A stretch of DNA of 64,000 nucleotides from JBCDCB01 sp039182735 (GTDB lineage: Bacteria; Planctomycetota; Phycisphaerae; Phycisphaerales; UBA1924), in contig JBCDCB010000005.1 in NCBI GenBank assembly GCA_039182735.1, positions 41,482-105,481 on the forward strand, written 5' to 3'. Positions within the stretch are counted from its first letter, which is position 1; each line of letters starts with the position of its first letter. A model generated the notes under the pieces. That model saw nothing but the letters and a program-made list of their open reading frames with translations. It did no database searches and was not told the DNA's origin. Positions 49,945 to 59,121 of this stretch are shown here, piece after piece. The position numbers and the translations under genes are program-made.

Positions 49945-52077
49945 ATGACCGTGCGAACCACACACAGACCGTGCCGCGGCTTCACGCTCGCGGAACTGCT
50001 CGTCGCCGTTGGGCTGGTGGCGCTGCTGACGCTGGGCGTCGGGCAGCTCTTCCGCAGCGTGGGGACGCTGGTGACGACGGGCATCGCCATCACCGAAGTC
50101 GATCGCAACGCGCGGGTGATCGAGGCGCAGCTGCGCCAGGACTTCGCCGCCCTGCGCAACCTCGACCCGAGCGAGACGTACATCGTGATCCGCGGGCGAG
50201 CGCTGGGTGATACCGACTTCGACGGAACGCTCGACATCGGCCCCGAACGCCCGATCTACTTCAACCGCACCGACTTCGAAGAAGAGCGACGCCTCTCCGG
50301 CCAGGTCGGCGGGCTCATCGATCCCTACGGGCCCAACGGGCTCGGGTTCACCACACGCCTCGACGAGATCGTCTTCCTCGCCAGCGAGCCCGCGGGGTAC
50401 CGCTCCTACCAGCCCGACGACCCGATCGTGAGCGACAACGGGTCGTACTTCGGCAACGCCGTGCCCACGCCGGTGCAGGCGTCGGTCGCGCGCCTCTCCA
50501 TCGGGCACGGGCTGCGCCCGCGACCGGAAGACGATCCAGAAGATCTCTACGGAGCGAACGGCTCGCTGCCCGCGGAGTGGCTTTCGATCCCCGACGGGGA
50601 CTTCGGGCAGGCCGCCGGCGAGAACAACGGCTTCGACGACACCGCCGCCGGGCGCGCCGTCAGCAACGAAGAGCGAAACCGCTTCGGTGCGCAGTGGGTG
50701 CTCGCGCGCCAGGCGAGCCTGCTCTTCGGCGGGACCGCCGCGGGCCAGCCCGCCGAGAATCCCGCGGATTCATCCGTTGGAGAACTCGGCGTTCGCCGCT
50801 ACGCGCCGTACATCCGCGATCAGGAGACCGAACTCCGTTTCGAGTTGTCGAACACGGATCCGGTCTTCGAGGGCAACGACGGTCGCCTCCTCGCCCAAGC
50901 GATCGGTACTACCGTCGCGGTCCCGAGTTGGCGCGATGCGGTCGGCAACGCGAACGCGCCCCGCGGCCCGATGCCGCGCGTGCTCCGCCACGGTCGGGTG
51001 GACATCATCGCGCAGGACGTGGAAGACGTTCGGCGCTGGCTCGAGGGCGTCGAGCCCGCGATCGAACCCCCACTCCCCGATCCCTTGCCCACGGAAGTGA
51101 GCGACGGGTCGGCGTACGCCAGCGGTGAGTGGGATGCGGCTTCACAGTTCCACCCCATCGCCGTCACGCCCTTCGGGACGCGGATCGACACGCGCTTCGA
51201 GGCCGACGCGCCCCTCTGGGTACGCGGGCGGCTTGCCGATACCGCGGTGAACGCGATCCCGACGTTCCGAGGATCGGGCGACTTCAATCTCGCTTTCGAA
51301 GAGAACGTGCGCAACCTGCAGAGCGCGATCGCGGGGACCGTGACGCGGTATCTCGTCGGCACGGAGACGCCGCGCTTCGAGCGAGCGCGCCCCGGCGGGC
51401 TCATCGACGACAAGCAGTCGGCGCGTGACGCGTTCATGGATCTGCACGCGCTGCTCGCCACCAACTGCAGCCGCTTCGAGATCGACTGGAACGACGGGAC
51501 CATTCACACGAACCCGAGCGTCACCGACTTCGTCGTTCGCAAGCCGATCGGCCAGGACGGGGTCTTCGACGGCGGGGGCGGGACCCCCACGCTCCGCATC
51601 GACGTGGGCGAACGCGTGTGGTTCGGGTACGCGCTGACGAAACGAGAGTACCTCGCCGCGGCGGACCCGACGTTCCCGACCACCCCCGCCGGACGCGACA
51701 TCGCCACCGACCCCGAGATCCTCCCGGTGGGGAACGGCGACGCGGGCGTGAACATGCAGCAGGGCGTGCCCGGCGCGACCAACGATCGCAACGAGTTCCG
51801 CCTCACGTCCGACCTGTACGAACGCCCGGAAGATCCCAGCCCATCGTTCTTCCCGAGCACGCCGGCGGCGCAGCCCGCGCTCGAGGTCGCGCGCCACGGC
51901 GGGGTGAGCGACGAGTACCTCGCCGTGTGGCCATTCCGCGAGATCGACGCGCTGGGCGAGTACGGCGGGGCGTACCCCAAGCCGCAGTTCGTGCGCATCC
52001 GCATGACGCTGCACGACCCGGCCGGTCGCCTGAGCGAAGGCCGAGACTACGAGTTTGTGTTCCGCGTCTTCAACTGA
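49945..52077 (+). CDS. Pseudopilin 5 (GspJ/PilW-like), large
   Basis: The 710-residue protein has the signal CRG-FTLAELLVAVGLVALLTLGVGQLF, here with Gly at -1, and GITITEVDRNARVIEAQLRQDF-like sequence after the helix, as in GspJ/PilW. GspJ is about 200 residues, so roughly 500 residues are extra, with many Asp/Pro/Gly-rich loops. GAGG lies 7 bases before the ATG. It is followed by the GspK-like gene after 23 bases. Confidence 0.86.
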   Translation: MTVRTTHRPCRGFTLAELLVAVGLVALLTLGVGQLFRSVGTLVTTGIAITEVDRNARVIEAQLRQDFAALRNLDPSETYIVIRGRALGDTDFDGTLDIGPERPIYFNRTDFEEERRLSGQVGGLIDPYGPNGLGFTTRLDEIVFLASEPAGYRSYQPDDPIVSDNGSYFGNAVPTPVQASVARLSIGHGLRPRPEDDPEDLYGANGSLPAEWLSIPDGDFGQAAGENNGFDDTAAGRAVSNEERNRFGAQWVLARQASLLFGGTAAGQPAENPADSSVGELGVRRYAPYIRDQETELRFELSNTDPVFEGNDGRLLAQAIGTTVAVPSWRDAVGNANAPRGPMPRVLRHGRVDIIAQDVEDVRRWLEGVEPAIEPPLPDPLPTEVSDGSAYASGEWDAASQFHPIAVTPFGTRIDTRFEADAPLWVRGRLADTAVNAIPTFRGSGDFNLAFEENVRNLQSAIAGTVTRYLVGTETPRFERARPGGLIDDKQSARDAFMDLHALLATNCSRFEIDWNDGTIHTNPSVTDFVVRKPIGQDGVFDGGGGTPTLRIDVGERVWFGYALTKREYLAAADPTFPTTPAGRDIATDPEILPVGNGDAGVNMQQGVPGATNDRNEFRLTSDLYERPEDPSPSFFPSTPAAQPALEVARHGGVSDEYLAVWPFREIDALGEYGGAYPKPQFVRIRMTLHDPAGRLSEGRDYEFVFRVFN

Positions 52078-52100
52078 CGCAGCCATTGCCGGAGGTCAAG

Positions 52101-55100
52101 ATGACCCACACGCACCAGACCGACCACGCGCCGCGCCGCAAGAGCGCGCGAGAGCGTCGAGGCACGATCATCCTGCTGGCGCTGGGCGCGCTGGCGGTGA
52201 TCTCCATCGCCGCGATCGCCTACGTCACCGTCGTGCGTATAGATCGCGGGTCCGCGCTGCTGACGTCGCGCGATCAGAACTTCCGCCAGCAGGTCAATAT
52301 CGTGACCGAGCACATCGGTGACCTGCTCGCCGCCGACCTCTTCGGGAACAAGATCGTCACGCTCGACACGCCGCGCAACAGCAGGGGGGTCGTCAACCGC
52401 CCGAGCATGTTCGAGGACGGTGAGTTCTGGGATTACCCGTACACGTACGTCGCCGACGATCTCGACCCCGAAGACCGCTACACGTTCGATCGGCGAGACC
52501 GCCTCGACCTGAACACCAACCCGACCACCAACGCGATCATCACGTCGCCGACGCCGCCCAGCACGTCGAACGCGCTCTTCAACCCGCGCCCGCCCGCGGC
52601 GCTCACCGACGACGCGTGGCTCGCCTCCGCCGAGCCTGATTGGAACCTCAACGGGTACCCCAACATCCGCGCCGTGGACGGCTCGCTCGACACGACCTAC
52701 CGCTGGCCGCAGGTCACCAACCTTCGTTCGGCGTACCGCTTCGTGCCCGACGATTCCTTCCGCCCGGATCTCGGGGGGAGCTGGGTCCGCAGCGACGGAC
52801 GCTTCGTGGACCTCGCGCGGTTCTTCGAGTCCTCGGACGCCGACGACTTCGGCGATCCGGGCGTGGACTTCCTCTCGCTCCCCAACAACGAAGGACGCGC
52901 GATCCTGCCCGCGGCCGGGCGCGGTGACCCGCAGAGCCCCGGCGATCTCAACGACGCTCGGAACTCCACCGACGTCTTCGACGTGCAGATCGACGAGCTC
53001 GCGAGCATCGACCCCGAGGGCAACGACGCGAGCTTCCTCCACACCGATTACGACGAGCGCTACTGGGTAGACGCCGACGGCGACCTCCGCGCCGACTCCC
53101 GTTGGACGCAGCTCGACGCCCTCGCCGGCGCTTTCGGCTACGTCTGGTTCGTCGGCGCGCGCGTCATCGATGCCTCCTCGATGGTCAACTTCAACGCGTC
53201 CATCGAGTCGGGCATCTTCAACGGCTTCGCCACCGACCCCGGTCGCGTGCACGCCGACGGCCGCACGCCCGCCGACATCGCGCTCGAACGCCTGCTCTTT
53301 GACAAACGCCCGCTCGCCGTCTTCGACGGCTCGCAGGGCACGCGCGAAGTCATCACCGACGAACTCATGCCCTTCGCCGGCCAGGCGTCGTACAACAAGC
53401 ACGTCACCCGCGGGCTCCGCCTGCCCGGCTTCACCAAGGCGCTCGTCGATGCACGCACGATGCCCGGCACCGGCATCCCCGCGGGGCAAGCCGAAACGCC
53501 GTGGGGCGAGGTTGTCACGCAGTTCCTGACCGTCGCCGGCGGCGCCGACAACCAGGCGTACGACGACGGCGACTTCGTCTGGAGCGGCTTCTCGCCCACG
53601 CTCGACCGCGTCACCACGCCCGCGCAGCGCTACCAGTTCTACGCGCTCTTCGGCGGGAGCCCGACCGCCCCCGTCAACGGCACCGTCGGCGGCTACCCCT
53701 ACCGCGAGCTCATCGACCTGCAGTCCTTCTGGGGCACCGGCAGCAGCGCCGTCAACTCGCGCTTCGAGCAGAACATCGATCCCGACGATCGCCTGCCCTC
53801 CTCCGAAGATCTCACCACGATGCCCGACCGCGCGGCGGGCCCGCTTCGCTCGATCGAGACGGGCGACGAGGCCCGCGGGCTCTTCTCGCAGAACGCGCCG
53901 TTCCCCAACCCCACGCCGCGCATGCTGCACGATTCCGTGCGCCGGTTCCTCACGCCCTACAGCGGCGTGAGCGACGTCTCGCCCGTTCCCAACTTCCGCG
54001 AAGACGCCACCCCCAACCGCAAGACCAACCTCATCGACCTCGCGGTCAACTCGTCGCGCAACCTGCCGACCGAGATCCCGCGCAACATCTTCGAGTCGTT
54101 CGTCTGGGCGCTCGCGCCGCTCGCCACCGATCAGCCGCTCAGCGGCTCGCTCGCCGAGAACGGCACCGCCCCCTTCGCCAACGGGCGCGACGGCCGCTCT
54201 TTCGACGCCTCGGCGGACAACCCCGAGATCGCCCGCGCGATCGATCTGCACTACGGCGGCGGGACGCCCCCGACCACCGGTGCGCCCAGCACCGGCGAGG
54301 CCGAACGCTTCTTCGGGCCCGAGGGCGGCGCGGCGTACGCCGTCACCACCGCCGGCGCCCTCACCGTCAACCTCCTCGACGCCAGCGACGAGGACAACAT
54401 CCCCACCGTCGTCCGCGTCATCGGGACCTTCGACGGCGAAGACCTCATCGTCGATCGAGACGACACCGAAGCCATCGAGCTCGGGCTCAACTTCGACCAC
54501 GGCTCCGTCCGCATCCCCATGATGTCCACCCCGCCGCACCCGATGGCCGACTTCACCGACCCGCAGCAGGACTTCGGCACCGCGCTGACGACCTACAACC
54601 GCGAGGGCTCCGGCGCGTTCAACCCGCGAGGCGGGATGACGCTCGTGGGGCTGGAGCGCCAGCCCTTCCTCGTCGGTGCGCTCTCGATCGCCATCTACGC
54701 GGAGCTCGCCGCCGCCACGCTCGATGACTTCGCCGGCGACAACACGATCGACTACGACAGCCCGGCTGAGCAGCTCGGCTCGATCCTCGTCTTCGAGCTC
54801 TACAACCCCTGGCCGGAGGACATCCTCGCGAACGATCTCGACGACTACCACGTCGTGATCCCGGAGAGCGCCAACGCGATCGGCCTGGGCGACGCCAACC
54901 GCATCCGCCTGCGCCTGCCGAACGTGAACCTGCCCGCGGGCGAGCGCCGGACGTTCTACATCGCCAGCGAGGCGCCCACGCCCGACAACGGGCTCTGGGG
55001 CGACACCCGCGACGAGCTCATCCAAGCGCTGCGCAACGACATCGCCGGCGCGACCGTTCCTCCGGGCGGCGCGATCCCCGCCGTCGTGGACGACACCGCG

Positions 55101-57158
55101 CTCGTCGCGATCGACAGCACGGGCAGCGTGGACGCGACGTTCGCGTCGAACCCGATCATGTTCGCCGACCCGGGGAGCGCGCCCGTCCCGCGGCCCGTGC
55201 TCCTCATGCGCGACATCAACGATGACCTCTCGCAAGACGGCGTCATCGATGTCCGCGACTGGGTCCTCGTCGATCGACTCTCGGGGCACGAGCAGGTCAC
55301 GTTGCCCTCCGTGGAGAACGAGTTCCCCAAGTGGTTCACCGGCTCGGAAGACGTGATGGACGACCTCGTGGGCGACGCCGAGATGGCCGCAGCCGGCTAC
55401 AACACCGACCCCCTCGCCGACACGCGCTTCCAGACGCGCATCGCGACGGGTCGCGTCGCCGTCGCGTCGTCGCTCAGCCGTTCGGCCAACGTCCGTGCCG
55501 ACAGCACGGGCACCGGCGCACCGGTTGGCGGGTTCCCCACCGCCGTGATCGACGTCGGCAACGACACGTCCTTCGACGCCGGCAGCGGCAGACTCGCCTC
55601 CTTCATCAACAACTTCGGGTTCGACGCGATCGAAGACAGCGATCGTCAGAGCGCGTGGGTCATCGGCGGCAACTTCTGGATGCTCCCCACCCTCCCGGAC
55701 CCGGGCGATCGGGTTGCGCAGCGAGACGAACCCTGGCGTTCGCTCTTCAACTCCGCGCAGACGCTCAAGGAGAACTTCGCCGATCTGCACGAACTGGGCG
55801 AGTCACCGGACGCCGCGGGCACGGAGATCCTGCCCGCCAACTTCCCCGGCTTCCAGCTCTTCGTGCCCGATGCGCCGCTCAAGACCGTCGCCGACCTCCA
55901 CATGCTCACCAAGTTCGCGCACCGGTGCGCCGACAACGACCTCGACAACCTCAACGCGTGGGTCACCGTGGGCGAGCAGATCGCCAACTCCCTCGTCTAC
56001 GACCACTCCGCCGACTTCGACGGCACCAACACGCCCAACCCCTATGCCGCCACCCTCGACCCCACGCGCTACGTGCTGACCGTCACGGGCACCAGCGGCG
56101 GCGGGCCCAACAGCGGCGATCTCGAGTCCGTGCAGGGCCTGCCGGATTCCATGGCCGTCCCCCTCGCCACCCGCGTCTTCGACCCATTCACCGCGCTGCC
56201 GTCCACCGCGTACGCCAACAACTCCGTCGCGCACGGCGTCATCAACATCAACACCGCGCCGAGGCAGGTCCTCGAGACCCTGCCCCTGCTCGTCCCGCTG
56301 GGCGACATCCAGGGCGCGGGAGCCGGCACGACCTCCGTCCTGCCCGCCACCAGCTACGGGATCGACCAGGGCTTCATGAACACCGCGCCCGCCGGCAACG
56401 CCTTGGCAGAGCCCGGGCCCGACAACCGCGCGTTGCTCATCCGCGAGTACCGCGATCGCGAGCACAACCCGCTCTCCATGTTCAACATCGTCGCCGGCAC
56501 CGGTGGCATCACCCGTGCCGAGTTCACCAACATCAACGGGCTCCGCGGCGGACGACAGAGCACCCGCTTCGGCAACGGCACGGGCGAACGCCCCGGCATC
56601 ACATCCCTCGGTGAACTCTCCATCCTCGGACAGTGGGAAGACCTCGACGCCTCATCGCCAACCACCGTCCAGCCCCACCCCGTCGGCACGGGCACCGGCG
56701 GCAACCCCGGGATGATGGCCCTCGCCGACCGCGACCTTCCCAGCGGACGCCAAACCTTCGGCAGCCCGCTCGATCTCTACAACCCCACCGTCTCCCCCAA
56801 CGCCGACGGTTCCGGTCCCACCGAGAACGACGGCGCGGGCTACGTCATCGCTGAGAACGACCCCGCCGACGACGTCGAAGAACGCCTCGCGATCTTCCGC
56901 GCCATCAGCAACGTCGTCTCCACGCGCAGTGACGTGTACCTCGCGTGGTTCGTACTCCGCGGCTACGACCCGCGCGACGTCGAGTCGGTCAACCTCAGCG
57001 GCACCGGCACCGCCGACGCCATGCAGGACCCCTTCTTCGAGCCCGCCTACGAGAGCCGCTGGCTCGTGCTCTACGACCGCTCCAACGTCCGCAAGCCCAC
57101 GGATCGCCCGCGCGTGCTCATGCAGGTCGAGGTGCCCATCGAGCAGCGACCGCAATAA
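52101..57158 (+). CDS. Giant GspK/PilX-like minor pseudopilin
   Basis: At 1685 residues this is several times the size of GspK (about 300). The N-terminus RRG-TIILLALGALAVISIAAIAYV has Gly at -1 and no Glu at +5, as in GspK. Near residue 310-370 there is DADGDLRADSRW followed by an ARVIDASSMVNFNAS strand, a pattern seen in large verrucomicrobial and planctomycete pseudopilin-like proteins. GVININTAPRQVLETLP at about 1379-1394 is the GspK helix-hairpin motif. The rest is Asp/Asn/Pro-rich beta-type sequence. GGAGG is 5 bases before the ATG. It probably caps the fibre tip. Confidence 0.88.
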   Translation: MTHTHQTDHAPRRKSARERRGTIILLALGALAVISIAAIAYVTVVRIDRGSALLTSRDQNFRQQVNIVTEHIGDLLAADLFGNKIVTLDTPRNSRGVVNRPSMFEDGEFWDYPYTYVADDLDPEDRYTFDRRDRLDLNTNPTTNAIITSPTPPSTSNALFNPRPPAALTDDAWLASAEPDWNLNGYPNIRAVDGSLDTTYRWPQVTNLRSAYRFVPDDSFRPDLGGSWVRSDGRFVDLARFFESSDADDFGDPGVDFLSLPNNEGRAILPAAGRGDPQSPGDLNDARNSTDVFDVQIDELASIDPEGNDASFLHTDYDERYWVDADGDLRADSRWTQLDALAGAFGYVWFVGARVIDASSMVNFNASIESGIFNGFATDPGRVHADGRTPADIALERLLFDKRPLAVFDGSQGTREVITDELMPFAGQASYNKHVTRGLRLPGFTKALVDARTMPGTGIPAGQAETPWGEVVTQFLTVAGGADNQAYDDGDFVWSGFSPTLDRVTTPAQRYQFYALFGGSPTAPVNGTVGGYPYRELIDLQSFWGTGSSAVNSRFEQNIDPDDRLPSSEDLTTMPDRAAGPLRSIETGDEARGLFSQNAPFPNPTPRMLHDSVRRFLTPYSGVSDVSPVPNFREDATPNRKTNLIDLAVNSSRNLPTEIPRNIFESFVWALAPLATDQPLSGSLAENGTAPFANGRDGRSFDASADNPEIARAIDLHYGGGTPPTTGAPSTGEAERFFGPEGGAAYAVTTAGALTVNLLDASDEDNIPTVVRVIGTFDGEDLIVDRDDTEAIELGLNFDHGSVRIPMMSTPPHPMADFTDPQQDFGTALTTYNREGSGAFNPRGGMTLVGLERQPFLVGALSIAIYAELAAATLDDFAGDNTIDYDSPAEQLGSILVFELYNPWPEDILANDLDDYHVVIPESANAIGLGDANRIRLRLPNVNLPAGERRTFYIASEAPTPDNGLWGDTRDELIQALRNDIAGATVPPGGAIPAVVDDTALVAIDSTGSVDATFASNPIMFADPGSAPVPRPVLLMRDINDDLSQDGVIDVRDWVLVDRLSGHEQVTLPSVENEFPKWFTGSEDVMDDLVGDAEMAAAGYNTDPLADTRFQTRIATGRVAVASSLSRSANVRADSTGTGAPVGGFPTAVIDVGNDTSFDAGSGRLASFINNFGFDAIEDSDRQSAWVIGGNFWMLPTLPDPGDRVAQRDEPWRSLFNSAQTLKENFADLHELGESPDAAGTEILPANFPGFQLFVPDAPLKTVADLHMLTKFAHRCADNDLDNLNAWVTVGEQIANSLVYDHSADFDGTNTPNPYAATLDPTRYVLTVTGTSGGGPNSGDLESVQGLPDSMAVPLATRVFDPFTALPSTAYANNSVAHGVININTAPRQVLETLPLLVPLGDIQGAGAGTTSVLPATSYGIDQGFMNTAPAGNALAEPGPDNRALLIREYRDREHNPLSMFNIVAGTGGITRAEFTNINGLRGGRQSTRFGNGTGERPGITSLGELSILGQWEDLDASSPTTVQPHPVGTGTGGNPGMMALADRDLPSGRQTFGSPLDLYNPTVSPNADGSGPTENDGAGYVIAENDPADDVEERLAIFRAISNVVSTRSDVYLAWFVLRGYDPRDVESVNLSGTGTADAMQDPFFEPAYESRWLVLYDRSNVRKPTDRPRVLMQVEVPIEQRPQ

Positions 57159-57175
57159 GCGCGTCTCGTGGGCTG

Positions 57176-57547
57176 TCAGGGTGATTCGTACTCGGGGACG
57201 CTCGGATCGATCGTGCGCGACCATGCCTCGATCCCGCCCGCCATGGACTTGGCGTCGTGGAGCCCCTGCGCCCGCAGATACGCCGCGACGCGCAGCGAGC
57301 GCACGCCGTGGTGGCAGTACACCACGACCTGCCGCCCCTCGTAGTCGGCGAGCTCTTCCACGCGCGCTTCCAGTTCGTCCATCGGGATGTGCTCGGATGG
57401 CTCGATGCGCGCGATGTCGCGCTCGGCGTCGAACCGGCAATCGAGCAGCACCAACTCGTCGCTCTGCACGTCGAGCCAGATCTTGACCTGCTGCGGGGAG
57501 ACCTCCCACGTCGGGTCGAGCCGGCGCTGCGGTTCAGACTCGTTCAT
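57176..57547 (-). CDS. Rhodanese-like domain protein
   Basis: Single rhodanese domain of 123 residues: VLLDCRFDAERDIARIEPSEHIPMDEL, then the active-site loop with Cys78 in VYCHHGVRS and GGIEAW near the end. This is the GlpE/PspE class of cytoplasmic sulfur carriers; there is no signal peptide. It is last in a six-gene leftward operon; its ATG overlaps the previous stop by 4 bases. Convergent with the giant pseudopilin gene. Confidence 0.93.
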   Translation of the reverse strand: MNESEPQRRLDPTWEVSPQQVKIWLDVQSDELVLLDCRFDAERDIARIEPSEHIPMDELEARVEELADYEGRQVVVYCHHGVRSLRVAAYLRAQGLHDAKSMAGGIEAWSRTIDPSVPEYESP

Positions 57548-58047
57548 CGCGCCGGGTACCGCTCGTAGACGCTCGCCTCGTCACGCGGGTCGGGCGACCA
57601 CACCACCTCGCCCGGCGCGCCGTCCGTGAACAGACGCACCGGGAAGAGCACGACGTCCATCGCCGCCCAGAACGGGGCGCCGAACCCCTCGGCGACCTGG
57701 GCGCACGCGTCGCCCCCGAGTTCGAGCGACGAGCGCGCGTCCGGGTGCTCGCCGCGCTGGCGAGCGGTCTCGCGCGCGTAGTACGGCTGCAGCCGCGTGT
57801 ACGTCGGCTGATGCTCCGTGACGTCGATCCCGACGACCACGTCGATCGTCGCCCAGTCGTCGCGTTCCAGACGCGCGAGCACCGGGGCGTGTTCCTCCGG
57901 GCCGATCGACGCCCGCGACTGCGGATCGACGCCCGGCAGCGCACGGTCGGCGATTGTCAAGCGGTCGTTGTCGGGCGCGGCGCACGCGAGAAGCGTGGCG
58001 GGCAGCGTCAGCACGAGCAGGGCGGTGGCGGTTCGCATGGCGATCAT
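57544..58047 (-). CDS. Small lipoprotein of unknown function
   Basis: The 167-residue protein has a lipoprotein signal with lipobox LLAC (Cys at 22). The mature domain has IDVVVGIDVTEHQPTYTRLQPYYARETA and a terminal AMDVVLFPVRLFTDGAPGEVVWSP, suggesting a small mixed fold. GGAGG is 4 bases before the first ATG. Not recognised. Both ends overlap neighbours by 4 bases. Confidence 0.82.
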   Translation of the reverse strand: MIAMRTATALLVLTLPATLLACAAPDNDRLTIADRALPGVDPQSRASIGPEEHAPVLARLERDDWATIDVVVGIDVTEHQPTYTRLQPYYARETARQRGEHPDARSSLELGGDACAQVAEGFGAPFWAAMDVVLFPVRLFTDGAPGEVVWSPDPRDEASVYERYPAR

Positions 58048-58808
58048 GCTACCTCCTCGCCGCCCTCCGGGTCGCGCACGCCCACCTCGCGCAGCGCTCG
58101 GTTCACCGCCTCGGCGCAGACCTCCGCTTCGAAGCCCCGGCGCGCCAGCGCGCCGTACACGCGCCGGCGTCGCGCCTGCGCGTCAAGCGACGCCGGCATC
58201 GCCCGCAGCCGTTTGCAGGCCAGCGCGAAGGCCGCCTCGGGTTCGTTCAGCCCGTCGCGCACCTCGTCGATCGCGGCGTCCACCGACTCGCGGTCCAGTC
58301 CACGCTTGCGGAGCTTGTTCTCGATGAGCCGCTTGCCCGCGGGCGCGCCGCGCACCGCCGACCGCGCCAGGCTCTTGGCGAGCGCCGCATCGTCAAGCAG
58401 CCCGATGCGCTGCATGTCGAACACGACCTCGTCGCACGTCGCGCCGTCGTAGCCGCGCATCTTCAGCTTGCGGCGCAGCTCGGTCTCGGAAACAGGCCAC
58501 TTGGTGAGGCTCGCGATGGTGAACGAGCGCGCCGAGTCGAAGAGCGCCGCGGCGCAGACGCGCTCGCCGATCGACGCGTCCCATTCGAGCCCCACGCGCA
58601 GACCGATCTCGCTGAGCCAACGCTGATCGATCGCGCACACGTCGGTGCCCTCGATCACCACGTGCCAGCGCATCGGGTCCTTCCGGTCCGGGCGCAGGTC
58701 CTCAATCTGTGCGCCCGGCGGCACGCTTTCGATCCGCTCCACCAATGCCTCGGTTTTCTCCTTCGGAGAGACCCGCGTCCTCGGCTTGGATCGCTTGCGC
58801 TGCTTCAT
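58044..58808 (-). CDS. recX: RecX family regulatory protein
   Basis: RecX binds RecA filaments and limits recombination. The 254-residue protein has an N-terminal extension of about 90 residues (basic, then SH3-like strands), followed by three-helix RecX repeats: RSFTIASLTKWPVSETELRRKLKMRGYD, ALAKSLARSAVRGAPAGKRLIENKLRKRGLD, and RRRRVYGALARRGFEAEV. recA is not next to it, as is usual in many genomes. The ATG overlaps the TPR gene stop by 4 bases. Confidence 0.9.
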   Translation of the reverse strand: MKQRKRSKPRTRVSPKEKTEALVERIESVPPGAQIEDLRPDRKDPMRWHVVIEGTDVCAIDQRWLSEIGLRVGLEWDASIGERVCAAALFDSARSFTIASLTKWPVSETELRRKLKMRGYDGATCDEVVFDMQRIGLLDDAALAKSLARSAVRGAPAGKRLIENKLRKRGLDRESVDAAIDEVRDGLNEPEAAFALACKRLRAMPASLDAQARRRRVYGALARRGFEAEVCAEAVNRALREVGVRDPEGGEEVA

Positions 58809-59119
58809 GATGAGAGCTGGTCGAGATACGCCTGCAACTCGCCCAGCGCCTTGGCGTCGCGCGCTTCGGTGGCGCGTGTCACGCCCGCGGTCAACATGTC
58901 GCGCGCCTCGTCGAGCCGCTCGAGCGCTTCGAGCGACCGCGCCTTGTGGAAGTACGCGTAATGGTACGACGCGTCGAGCGCGAGGCACCGGTCGTACCAC
59001 TCGAGCGACGCCTCGTGCGCGCCGCCCTTTGCGTGTTCCTGCGCGATCATGTACGGCGCGTCGGCGTCCTGCGGGTCCACCTCGTGCAGCGTCATCAACT
59101 TCTGCAGCCGGTCCGTCAC
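58805..59119 (-). CDS. Small TPR-repeat protein
   Basis: The 104-residue protein starts with GTG and holds about two to three tetratricopeptide-like helix pairs: DAPYMIAQEHAKGGAHEASLEWYDRCLALD, then YHYAYFHKARSLEALERLDEARDML. Such proteins are protein-binding adaptors. It is 2 bases after nth and its stop overlaps recX. The partner is not evident. Confidence 0.85.
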   Translation of the reverse strand: MTDRLQKLMTLHEVDPQDADAPYMIAQEHAKGGAHEASLEWYDRCLALDASYHYAYFHKARSLEALERLDEARDMLTAGVTRATEARDAKALGELQAYLDQLSS

Positions 59120-59121
59120 GA

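Noticed and set aside
52047..55790. Long open frame of 1247 codons opposite the giant pseudopilin gene
   Set aside because: It is a GC-rich antisense shadow: composition is dominated by Arg, Val, Glu and Asp, with no recognisable domain, and the plus strand has a good ribosome site, signal and GspK motif.
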